Origin: Polyangiaceae bacterium | GTDB taxonomy: Bacteria > Myxococcota_A > Polyangia > Polyangiales > Polyangiaceae | Assembly (NCBI GenBank): GCA_025936045.1 | Contig: JAICUB010000053.1 | Span: forward strand, 1 to 37,579 | DNA length: 37,579 nt | Direction of reading: 5' to 3' | The notes under the pieces: model-generated | What the model was told of the DNA's origin: nothing | The model's database searches: none | The model's input: only the letters and a program-made list of their open reading frames with translations | Position numbers and translations under genes: made by a program | Shown: positions 22,858 to 32,203 of the stretch, in pieces | Numbering within the stretch: position 1 is the stretch's first letter | Layout of the letters: each line of letters opens with the position of its first letter

Positions 22858-24648
22858 TCAGCGCGAGAGCGGTCGTGAGAACAGCGCGGCCTCGAGCTGG
22901 ATGCCGCGCGCGCGGAGCGTCTCCGCGATGTGCGCGACGGTCCCGCTCGGCACGAAGGTGCCCTCGATGGCCCCGCCTGCCGCCGTGCGGTCGGCAACGA
23001 ACGTAAAAATGTCCGAAAGCTCGAGCCCCTGCGCATTTGCACCGAGGATTTCGGCGACACGCACGACCCGACAACGCCCGTCACGCATTTGAGCCACTTC
23101 GAGCGCCACGTCGAAGGAGCTCGCGATGAGCTCGCGCGCGGCGGCCGGGGTCGTCGACGGGGAATGCCGGCAAAGGTCGCTCGCGAGCCGCGAGATCGCC
23201 CGCCCGAGCCCGACGCCGAAACGCGAAGCCACGACGCCGTCGGCGCCTTCGCCGATGGCATCGACGATCGACGAAGCGAGGCCGGCCGAGGTGATGTCCG
23301 CGACGAGACGCGACGACGGGACGCGCGCCGCGACCTGTACGGCGTGGTGCAGCCGGTCGGGCTGGAGCCCGGCGTCGATGCGAGCCATCGCCGAGAACGG
23401 CGGGCTCGCCGATTCGACGATCCACACGCTCGCGCCCTCGGCTTGGACGATCGAAAGCGCGCCGAGCAGGGTTTCGGGACCGCCGTCCCGCCCGCCCACG
23501 ACCAGCAAGTTCAGACGCGCCGCGACGCAGTGCTGGAGGAACACAGCGATGGCACGCGAAATAGTCCCACGCCGCACGAGCTCGTCGAGCGTGAGCGTGC
23601 TCCGCCGCGGCCGGCGGATGACGAGCGTCGAGCCGTGTGGCAGACCGCTTCCGAGCGCGAACTCGAGCGTCGCACCACCCGGCAGCCGGCGCTCGACCGC
23701 TACTTCGTCCGGCCGGAGCGGCACGCCGCTCTGCTCGCACAAGCGGTGCAGCGCCCAACCCAAGGAGAGCTCCGACGAAAAGCCCGGCTCGAACGCGAAC
23801 GGCCGTCCCGAGCGTCCGACCACGACGCGATCGAAACGCGGCACGCCGATCTCCGAGATGCCCGGGTCGGCGAGCAGCGGGCCGAGCGGACCCAAGTCGA
23901 GGAGCTCGCCGCGGGCGCGCGCGATGACGCGCTCACCTTCGACCCCGGGCACCTCGCGCTCCTGCAGCTTCCAGAGCTCGCGAAGTAGCGGCTCCACCCG
24001 CGCCTCCAGGGCTGCATCGACTGCGCGCCTGAAATCATGCGAGCCGAGCCGTTCCGCCACGCGAGCAACCAGCGTCGCGACGCTATCGCTCAGGTCCGTC
24101 GTTTCCGCGCCGAGCTCGCCCGAATCGGGGAAGCTGCGCGCCGCCGTGCGTGGAGTCCCGGTGTCGAGCGACAGCGCCGTCGGACGACCCGGTCCGTCAT
24201 CGGGGAAGCTGCCGTGCGACGACTGCGGCGGCGCGCCCTGGCTCGGCGCCGACGGCGGCGCGGAGTCCGTGCGGGAAGTGCTGCGCGACGAGTCGTCCGA
24301 GCCGGCGGGCACGTCCGCCGAGTCGGCCGCCGGCTCGATGCGCAGGACGAAGTCGCCGACGTAGATGCGATCGCCCTCCCGCACGATCGTCGCCTGCGCG
24401 ATGCGCCGGCGATTCACGTACGTGCCGTTCGTGCTGTTGAGGTCGGTCACGATGAAGCGACCGTCGCGATACAGCAGTCGTGCGTGCCGCTTCGACACGT
24501 TGCCTTTCGGCAACACGATGTGATTGCCTTGCACGCGTCCGACGCTCACCTCGGTGCTGTCGAACACCTCACGACGCTCAGCTCCGCCCTTCTCGTGAAT
24601 CACGATCGAGAAGGCGGGCGCCTTTGCGCCGGAAGCAGGCGAAATCAC
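22858..24648 (-). CDS. FHA domain fused to a catalytically degenerate CpaF/VirB11-like ATPase
   Basis: This 596-aa protein starts with an FHA phosphothreonine-binding domain (about 28-103; Gly37-Arg38, Ser52, His55, Asn71, Asn74-Gly75 all present). An acidic Ser/Pro-rich linker runs to about 190. The rest aligns by eye with CpaF/TadA-type secretion ATPases: IRRPRRSTLTLDELVRRGTI, then RLNLLVVGG, and the CpaF-like end CRVVRVAEILG and LSDIFTFV. The Walker A GGTGSGKTTLL is replaced by GGRDGGPETLL (385-395), the Asp box by VWIVESASP, the Walker B GEVRG by ADITS (about 451-455), and the His-box GHDGS...HAN by GADGVVASRFGV (468-479). ATP hydrolysis is therefore unlikely. It is probably a phospho-responsive regulator or dead partner of a Tad/secretion ATPase encoded elsewhere. 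The start is GTG 24648. Confidence 0.85.
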   Translation of the reverse strand: MISPASGAKAPAFSIVIHEKGGAERREVFDSTEVSVGRVQGNHIVLPKGNVSKRHARLLYRDGRFIVTDLNSTNGTYVNRRRIAQATIVREGDRIYVGDFVLRIEPAADSADVPAGSDDSSRSTSRTDSAPPSAPSQGAPPQSSHGSFPDDGPGRPTALSLDTGTPRTAARSFPDSGELGAETTDLSDSVATLVARVAERLGSHDFRRAVDAALEARVEPLLRELWKLQEREVPGVEGERVIARARGELLDLGPLGPLLADPGISEIGVPRFDRVVVGRSGRPFAFEPGFSSELSLGWALHRLCEQSGVPLRPDEVAVERRLPGGATLEFALGSGLPHGSTLVIRRPRRSTLTLDELVRRGTISRAIAVFLQHCVAARLNLLVVGGRDGGPETLLGALSIVQAEGASVWIVESASPPFSAMARIDAGLQPDRLHHAVQVAARVPSSRLVADITSAGLASSIVDAIGEGADGVVASRFGVGLGRAISRLASDLCRHSPSTTPAAARELIASSFDVALEVAQMRDGRCRVVRVAEILGANAQGLELSDIFTFVADRTAAGGAIEGTFVPSGTVAHIAETLRARGIQLEAALFSRPLSR

Positions 24649-24798
24649 GACACGTTAACCTTGTCGAATAGGAGCCCCTGCTGTCAATCGGACGCTCCAT
24701 GGTGTCTCGGCCGGCACCGTCACGCACCGGCCGGCGCGCCGCTATCCCCTCGACTCACTCAGCCAACCCCTACGAAGCCCCTCTCCGGGGGCGAAGCC

Positions 24799-25011
24799 CT
24801 AGCCTTCGCGGACGGCTCGTTCGTTGCGAACGTCGCTCGCCACGAGCTCGAGGAGCTCCCCCGCGAGCGCCATCACGTCGCGCTCGTTGAACCCGCCGGC
24901 GCGAAACTCCCGGTAAATGTTCTTCGCCAGGATTGCGACCGCCTTCGGGTCGCTCGCGTGCCGGACCGTTTCGACTGCTTGTGCCATGAGTTCCGCGTCG
25001 CCCTCATCCAA
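24799..25011 (-). CDS. Small hypothetical helical protein (start uncertain)
   Basis: I do not recognise this protein of about 70 aa. It has high third-position GC like its neighbours and a soluble, alternating helical composition (MAQAVETVRH, AVAILAKNIYREF, NERDVMALAGELLELVASDV), which argues for a real gene. The frame is open to TTG 25041. TTG 25011 and ATG 24987 are the better candidate starts because a -10-like CATAGT lies at 25046-25041. None has a good ribosome-binding site. It lies between the FHA-pseudoATPase and the 108-aa protein, all on the minus strand. Flanking sequence at 24649-24798 and 25042-25203 holds no other gene. Confidence 0.5.
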   Translation of the reverse strand: MDEGDAELMAQAVETVRHASDPKAVAILAKNIYREFRAGGFNERDVMALAGELLELVASDVRNERAVREG

Positions 25012-25077
25012 GATCAGTGCCGAACCCGGGCCCGCTCCCAACTATGGGAAATGATGCAGGTTTGGATTTCTTACCGC

Positions 25078-25152
25078 GAAAAGTGATTCGCGCTCGGCCG
25101 CGAACCACCTGTTGGTCGTGCAAGTCCTTACGCGCATTGGGAAAAGTGGTTC
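25078..25152. promoter_or_regulatory. Cluster of GTGRTTC motifs upstream of the small gene
   Basis: GAAAAGTGATTC (25078-25089) and GAAAAGTGGTTC (25141-25152) are near-identical direct repeats. A third GTGGTTCGCG lies between them on the opposite strand (about 25098-25107). The first copy also overlaps an inverted repeat, CGCGAA-N6-TTCGCG (25075-25092). The region is noncoding. A regulator-binding cluster is possible; no factor is known. Confidence 0.35.
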
Positions 25153-25203
25153 AACCTGAAAGCGAGTTTCGGCAGAGGCCGCTGGAAAGGATGTAGGCGC
25201 GAT

Positions 25204-25530
25204 TCATGCGGCGTATTGGGCGACGATCGCTTTGGCGGGCCGCTCGATGCTCGAAAGTAAGCTCGTGATGAGCTCGCGGCCGTCGTCGTCGAAGTAGAGC
25301 GCCTCGCCCACCTGGGGTTCTTCACCCGAGGGAATGGCGGTGCCGTTGCCGTAGAAACGCACGCCGCCCGCGAGCTTCCGATCCACCGCCAGGTGGGATT
25401 TCAGCCATGCGCCCGTCCGGCGATCGCGCACCGCGACGCAGCGTTCCCCGCGAAAGTGATATTCGGTGTTGCGCGTCACGTACATGCGGTGGACGCGCCG
25501 TTCAGGCCCACGGTAACGGTTGTTGGACAA
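25204..25530 (-). CDS. Conserved-looking 108-aa hypothetical protein with PERR motif
   Basis: The function is unknown. The start is TTG 25530, supported by GGAG eight bases upstream and by an N-terminus of a type I associate with myxobacterial small proteins (YRGPERRVHRMYVTRNTEYH). The upstream open frame to 25653 has no such support. The protein is basic at its N-terminus, then reads as a small beta-rich domain (CVAVRDRRTGAWL, GGVRFYGNG, VGEALYFDDDGRELIT), with no signal peptide, transmembrane segment or metal motif. A cytoplasmic regulatory or binding role is plausible but unproven. It is divergent from the next gene on the plus strand. Confidence 0.7.
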   Translation of the reverse strand: MSNNRYRGPERRVHRMYVTRNTEYHFRGERCVAVRDRRTGAWLKSHLAVDRKLAGGVRFYGNGTAIPSGEEPQVGEALYFDDDGRELITSLLSSIERPAKAIVAQYAA

Positions 25531-25660
25531 AGCGCTCGCTCCTTCGGCTTTTCGGGTGTGATCACCATCAGAGAGCGGGTCCGCCGGTTGGGCCAATTTC
25601 CGGAGCGCGCTCGCTCGCCCTCCGCGGGCGAACGGCGAAAAGCAACTCGTCACCTCGTTC

Positions 25661-25691
25661 TTGCTCCTCGGAACACCGCTCGGAATACGAT
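25661..25691 (+). promoter_or_regulatory. Possible promoter TTGCTC-N19-TACGAT
   Basis: TTGCTC (25661) and TACGAT (25686-25691) are 19 bases apart, longer than ideal. TACGAT ends six bases before ATG 25698, which would give a leaderless transcript. Confidence 0.3.
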
Positions 25692-25697
25692 TTCGTC

Positions 25698-26204
25698 ATG
25701 GCTCCCGCCCGCCCCGGAGCAAAGCCGAAGAGCCCCGGGCTCCGGAAGGCACGCAGCGCTCCGCTCGTCGAGCGGCGCACGCTCGAGCTCTACAGGAGCA
25801 GCGACTATCGCTGGCGCGAGCTCTTCGAATGCGCGGACGTCATGAGCGAGGGTGCGACGCGCGAAGAGCCCGACGGTAAGACGTACTACGGCTCGACGAG
25901 CGTGCTCCTACCGTTCGCGTCGCGCGGAGGCGGCGTTCCCGACGAGCTCGGTGCGAGCGTCGCGGAGCTCGTCGCAAACGATCCGCACGCGCGGCTCAGA
26001 GCGGTGCGCATCGCGTGCCTCGAGGCGCAGGTGCGCTCGAACGCGCGCATCGGTCGCGTGCGCGCCGAGCTCTGTGTGCGTGCCGATGCCCGAGGCGTGC
26101 GCGTCGATGTCGACGTCGAGGCGCGCGTCTTCGCCGACGTGCAACCACGACCACCCCGCCGCAGCGAGCCGCTCGAGCCGAAGCGCGGTGCGCGTGGAGC
26201 GTGA
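25698..26204 (+). CDS. Hypothetical 168-aa basic protein
   Basis: No family is recognised. ATG 25698 begins a basic tail (MAPARPGAKPKSPGLRKARS), followed by a compact domain at about 24-140. This contains ERRTLELYRSSDYRWRELFE, a Gly-rich strand-loop (GKTYYGSTSVLLPF), a helix (RLRAVRIACLEAQVRSN), and two long beta strands (RVRAELCVRADARGVRVDVDVEA). No signal peptide or membrane segment is present. The alternation of strands with a central helix could be a PilZ- or roadblock-sized domain, but I see no diagnostic residues. The long frame upstream of 25698 has atypical composition. It is followed by a 193-base regulatory region before the MerR-TPR gene. Confidence 0.65.
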   Translation: MAPARPGAKPKSPGLRKARSAPLVERRTLELYRSSDYRWRELFECADVMSEGATREEPDGKTYYGSTSVLLPFASRGGGVPDELGASVAELVANDPHARLRAVRIACLEAQVRSNARIGRVRAELCVRADARGVRVDVDVEARVFADVQPRPPRRSEPLEPKRGARGA

Positions 26205-26323
26205 GCCGCAGGCCGATGACCGGGGTACGTCAAGGACGAAGTTCTCTCGCGTGGAGCACGCGTTCAGGAGACGAATGAGACACTTGCGTTGCGGGCGACT
26301 GGAGAGTTGCACCACCGGCTCAC

Positions 26324-26336
26324 GGTTCAGTGAACC
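26324..26336. promoter_or_regulatory. Palindrome GGTTCA-G-TGAACC upstream of the MerR-TPR promoter
   Basis: Perfect 6-bp arms with a one-base centre, ending five bases before the TTGACA at 26342. The position just upstream of a -35 element is typical of activator sites. The function is inferred. Confidence 0.45.
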
Positions 26337-26341
26337 TTCTC

Positions 26342-26347
26342 TTGACA
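26342..26347 (+). promoter_or_regulatory. Consensus -35 TTGACA of the MerR-TPR gene
   Basis: A perfect TTGACA. The best -10 candidate, AGTGAT at 26366-26371 (spacer 18), is poor and overlaps the first bases of the 20-bp palindrome. A strong -35 with a weak -10 suggests regulated transcription. Confidence 0.5.
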
Positions 26348-26368
26348 GGAGCGCGTCGTGAGCAGAGT

Positions 26369-26388
26369 GATCCGAGACGTCTCGGATC
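26369..26388. promoter_or_regulatory. 20-bp perfect palindrome between promoter and start codon
   Basis: GATCCGAGACGTCTCGGATC reads identically on both strands. It begins 21 bases after TTGACA and ends nine bases before ATG 26398. It is a likely operator at or just downstream of the transcription start, perhaps for autoregulation by the MerR-type protein it precedes. MerR proteins classically bind between -35 and -10, so this placement would imply repression. Confidence 0.6.
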
Positions 26389-26397
26389 GGTAGGGCC

Positions 26398-27393
26398 ATG
26401 AGTCGCAGGAAGCAGCGCGACGAGAAGATCATCCACGTCGTGTTCGGCCCTGGCGGCGGACGCATGCAGCACCGCGATGACCGCGCGGCGCGCGGCAGTA
26501 CGCCACCCGCCGACGGCAGCCGAGAACCGCTCACCGACCTGTTCTCGCTGAGCGAGATTGCGCGCTTGCTCGACATAACGCCCGCGCGCCTGCGCACGCT
26601 CGACCGCTCCGGTGTCGTGTCCCCCACCGCACGCCGCCGCGGCCGCCGGGCGTACACGTTCTCGGATTTGATCGCGCTCCGGACGGCGCAGTCGCTCTTG
26701 CAGCAGCGCGTACGCCTGCGTGACGTGACGCGCGCCGTGACGGCCCTTCGCCGCTCACTCCCGAAGGTAACGCGCCCGCTGCAGGAGCTCCGCATCGTCT
26801 CCGACGGGGAGCGCGTCGTGGTCCGCAGTCAGGACGGCGCGTTCGAGCCGCTCACCGGTCAAATGCTGCTCGATTTCGAGGTGAAGACGCTGCGCGACGA
26901 CGTGGTGCGCGTGCTCCGTCCGTCGGCCGGCCGCGAGCGCGCGCGCACCGCGTACGAGCTCTATCTACGCGCGAGCCAGCTCGACGAGGACCCGCTCACG
27001 ATGGACGACGCGGAGCGCCTCTACCGTGAGGCCATCACGCTCGATCCGTGGCTCGCGATCGCGTACACGAACCTCGGAAACATTCGGTTCCGGCGGCAGG
27101 ACACGACGCACGCCGAGGACCTTTACAAGAAGGCCCTCGAGATCGACGGGCGGCAGCCCGAGGCCCAATATAACCTCGGCTACGTGATGCTCGAGCGCGG
27201 CGAGCCCGACGGCAGCATCCCGCTCTTCCTCGGTGCCATCGAGAGCGATCCCAAGTTCTCGGATGCGTACTTCAACCTGGCGATGGCCTACGAGCAGGTC
27301 GGCGAATCGCAGAAGGCTCGCCCGTACTGGAAGAGCTACATCATGCTCGAGCCGTCAGGCACCTGGACGGAAATAGCCAAGCGCCATTTGTGA
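26398..27393 (+). CDS. MerR-type HTH regulator fused to TPR repeats
   Basis: This 331-aa protein combines a basic N-terminal tail, a MerR-type winged helix at about 47-118 (FSLSEIARLLDITPARLRTL recognition part, then RRAYTFSDLIALRTAQSLL), a short linker with small beta strands (about 125-165), and three to four TPRs at about 190-325 (YRSEAITLDP-like, AYTNLGNIRFRRQD, AQYNLGYVMLERGE, AYFNLAMAYEQVGE). No ligand-binding Cys typical of metal-sensing MerR proteins is present. It probably binds DNA and senses a protein partner through its TPRs. Upstream lie two palindromes and a TTGACA. It is convergent with the nitrilase gene (10 bases). Confidence 0.88.
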   Translation: MSRRKQRDEKIIHVVFGPGGGRMQHRDDRAARGSTPPADGSREPLTDLFSLSEIARLLDITPARLRTLDRSGVVSPTARRRGRRAYTFSDLIALRTAQSLLQQRVRLRDVTRAVTALRRSLPKVTRPLQELRIVSDGERVVVRSQDGAFEPLTGQMLLDFEVKTLRDDVVRVLRPSAGRERARTAYELYLRASQLDEDPLTMDDAERLYREAITLDPWLAIAYTNLGNIRFRRQDTTHAEDLYKKALEIDGRQPEAQYNLGYVMLERGEPDGSIPLFLGAIESDPKFSDAYFNLAMAYEQVGESQKARPYWKSYIMLEPSGTWTEIAKRHL

Positions 27394-27403
27394 GCTCCGC
27401 GCG

Positions 27404-28279
27404 TCAGCTCTGCGCGGGAGCCTGGTGCAGGCGGCGGTGTGCGAGTGACGGCAGGGCGCTTCGCACGCCTCGAATCCGCTCGGAATCCACGGCGGCCAAC
27501 GCGAATCCGAGTCCGTCCGACGCTTCGGCGACGACGGTGCCCCACGGGTCGGCGACGAGCGCGTGGCCGTACGTCGTGCGAGCGCCCGGGTGCTTGCCCC
27601 ACTGCGCGGCGGCGGCAACGTAACACTGCGCTTCGATGGCACGCGCGCGGAGCAGCACGTGCCAATGATCCTTGCCCGTATGCAGCGTGAACGCGGCGGG
27701 CACGAGCAGGACTTCGGCGCCGCGCGCGACGAGCTCACGATAGAGCTCGGGGAAGCGGAGGTCGTAACAGATCGAGAGCCCGACCGAAAAACCGTCCATC
27801 TCGACGACGACCGGGGCGTTGCCCGGAGTCGTGCTCGCAGACTCGGCGAGCTTCGTGCCGTCGGCGAGGTCGACGTCGAAGAGGTGGATCTTGCGGTAGC
27901 TCGCGACGAAGTCTCCGTTCGGCGCGAAGCAGACGAGCGTGTTGTGCGGGCGCTTCGGATCGTCGCTCCGTTCCGGCATGCCACCCGCGACGAGATGCAC
28001 GCTCTCGCGTAGCGCCCAGGCGGAGAGCGCACCCTGGATCGGCGCGGAGGTGTCACCGGCGCGCTCGGCAACCACGGCGCGCCCGCCTTCTTCGCCGAAA
28101 TACGCGAAGTTCTCGGGCAAAACCACGATGCGCGCCCCGCGCGCGGCCGCCTCGCCGACGAGACGCTCACACGCCGCGAGGTTCTGTCCGACGTCGCCCT
28201 GGCTCGAGAGCTGCACCGCCGCGACGAGCGTGCGACGTGCGCCCTCCGAGCCTTTACCGGACGCGAGATCGTGCGACAA
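27404..28279 (-). CDS. Carbon-nitrogen hydrolase, Nit1/deaminated glutathione amidase type
   Basis: A nitrilase-superfamily amidase of 291 aa. The Glu-Lys-Cys triad is Glu56 in VLPENFAYF, Lys130 in SYRKIHLFDVD and Cys171 in SICYDLRFPELYRELVARGA. The KIHLFDVDL and CYDLRFPELY motifs are those of the Nit1/Nit2 branch, whose characterised members repair deaminated glutathione. This is the most likely role, but other omega-amidase substrates are possible. Start TTG 28279 leaves a short extra N-terminus. A -10-like TAGGCT lies seven bases upstream (28292-28287). It is divergent from the FHA/AAA+ regulator. Confidence 0.9.
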   Translation of the reverse strand: MSHDLASGKGSEGARRTLVAAVQLSSQGDVGQNLAACERLVGEAAARGARIVVLPENFAYFGEEGGRAVVAERAGDTSAPIQGALSAWALRESVHLVAGGMPERSDDPKRPHNTLVCFAPNGDFVASYRKIHLFDVDLADGTKLAESASTTPGNAPVVVEMDGFSVGLSICYDLRFPELYRELVARGAEVLLVPAAFTLHTGKDHWHVLLRARAIEAQCYVAAAAQWGKHPGARTTYGHALVADPWGTVVAEASDGLGFALAAVDSERIRGVRSALPSLAHRRLHQAPAQS

Positions 28280-28347
28280 CGAGCCGAGCCTAGCATCCGG
28301 CCCTACGCGGGCGCTAAAGTGCGAGCCGCTCCTCGCATGGACTCGCC

Positions 28348-29730
28348 GTGACCGACAAGCGAACGGACGAAATGCAGACGTTCGACGCCGGGCGCCGCGA
28401 TCGGCCGCGCGGGCGGGCCGGGCTCGTCCTCCTATACGCGGGGGAATACAGCGCGCTCCCGGCCGCCTGGCCGCTCGAGCGTGGCACGACGGTGATCGGG
28501 CGCGACGCTGCCGCCGACATCGTCTTGCCGGTGAGCGCCGTGTCGCGCCGCCACGTGGAGCTGCGGCTCGAAGGCGCCGACTATGTCGCGCGCGACCTCG
28601 GCAGCCGCAACGGCACGCTCGTGAACGGCCACCCCGTCACCGAAGCCGTGCTCGAGCCGCTCGATGAAATCCGCATCGGGGACGCGGTCGTGAAGCTCGT
28701 CGAAGAGGGCGTCGACGACTACGCGCGTTATCGCATCGACGGCACGATGCTCGGGGGTGGCCGCCACGCGCCCGCGTCCGGCTCGCTCGTGGGCGGCCTG
28801 CAGATGGATCGTATTTTGAGCGAGCTCCACCGCGTCGCGCTCGCGCCGCTCAACGTGCTCTTGCTCGGCGCGAGCGGCACCGGCAAAGAGGTCGTCGCCT
28901 CCGAGCTCCATCGCTTGAGCGGAAGGAGCGGACGCTTCGCCGCCGTCAACTGCGCCGCCATCCCGGGCAACCTGCTCGAGAGCGAGCTCTTCGGCTTCAA
29001 GCGCGGCGCTTTCTCCGGCGCCGATCGTGACAAGCCCGGGCTCATTCGTGCCGCGGACGGCGGCACGCTCCTGCTCGATGAAATCGGCGACATGCCGCTC
29101 GATGCGCAGGCGAAGCTGCTCCGCGTGCTGCAAGCGCGCGAGGTGCTCCCGCTCGGCGCTAGCGTGCCCGAGCCCGTGGACGTGCGCATCGCGTGTGCAA
29201 CGCACCGGGACCTCGCCAAGCTCCAAGCCGAGGGCAAGTTCAGAGAGGACCTCTTCGCGCGCTTGAACGAGTACAAGCTGGTCTTGCCGCCGCTCTACGA
29301 GCGGAAGGAAGACGTGTTCCTGCTGCTCACGAGCTTTCTTTCACGGCTCGGCCACGCCGAGCTCAGGCCGTCGTTCCCCTTCATGACGGCCCTCCTCCAC
29401 TACGATTGGCCCTACAACGTTCGCGAGCTCGAAGCGTGCATCAAGCGCTCGGTGGCGCTCGCGGACGGCCCCGTGCTCCTCCCGGAGCACCTGCCGGAAG
29501 CGGTGACGGAAGCCATGGAAGGCTATGGGCACCCGGCGCCCCTACCCGGGCAGGCGAGCCGTACGCCGCTCGCGGCCCTCGGCGCCCCGAGCGAGGAAGA
29601 GCTCCGGCAGCTGCTCCACGCGCACGCGGGCAACGTAGCGGCCGTCGGGCGGGTCCTCGGCAAGGCGCGCATGCAGGTTCACCGCTGGATGAAGCGCTAC
29701 GCAATCGAGGTCGAGGACTACAGGGGTTGA
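28348..29730 (+). CDS. FHA-AAA+-Fis sigma-54 enhancer-binding protein (GAFSGA variant)
   Basis: A 460-aa bacterial enhancer-binding protein. Residues 45-115 are an FHA domain (IGRD, SRRH, SRNGTLVNG), expected to read phosphothreonine from Ser/Thr kinases. Residues 150-385 are the AAA+ core with Walker A GASGTGKE (174-181), Walker B GGTLLLDEIGD (238-248) and the arginine-finger segment REDLFARL (299-306). Residues 416-452 are a Fis-type helix-turn-helix. The sigma-54 contact loop, normally GAFTGA, is GAFSGA at 220-225; Ser for Thr is conservative but may lower coupling. Such FHA regulators are a myxobacterial speciality. Start GTG 28348. It lies 56 bases before parC; no target promoter can be assigned here. 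Confidence 0.93.
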   Translation: MTDKRTDEMQTFDAGRRDRPRGRAGLVLLYAGEYSALPAAWPLERGTTVIGRDAAADIVLPVSAVSRRHVELRLEGADYVARDLGSRNGTLVNGHPVTEAVLEPLDEIRIGDAVVKLVEEGVDDYARYRIDGTMLGGGRHAPASGSLVGGLQMDRILSELHRVALAPLNVLLLGASGTGKEVVASELHRLSGRSGRFAAVNCAAIPGNLLESELFGFKRGAFSGADRDKPGLIRAADGGTLLLDEIGDMPLDAQAKLLRVLQAREVLPLGASVPEPVDVRIACATHRDLAKLQAEGKFREDLFARLNEYKLVLPPLYERKEDVFLLLTSFLSRLGHAELRPSFPFMTALLHYDWPYNVRELEACIKRSVALADGPVLLPEHLPEAVTEAMEGYGHPAPLPGQASRTPLAALGAPSEEELRQLLHAHAGNVAAVGRVLGKARMQVHRWMKRYAIEVEDYRG

Positions 29731-29746
29731 GGCTCGCTCGAGCTCC

Positions 29747-29775
29747 TTGACGGCCGTCGTAGAACCCCGTAGCGA
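29747..29775 (+). promoter_or_regulatory. Possible promoter TTGACG-N17-TAGCGA for parC-parE
   Basis: TTGACG (29747-29752) and TAGCGA (29770-29775) have 17-base spacing. The -10 ends eleven bases before GTG 29787. No clear Shine-Dalgarno sequence is present. Confidence 0.4.
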
Positions 29776-29786
29776 AAGCGGCCCAA

Positions 29787-32201
<2,415 letters not shown>

Positions 32202-32203
32202 GT

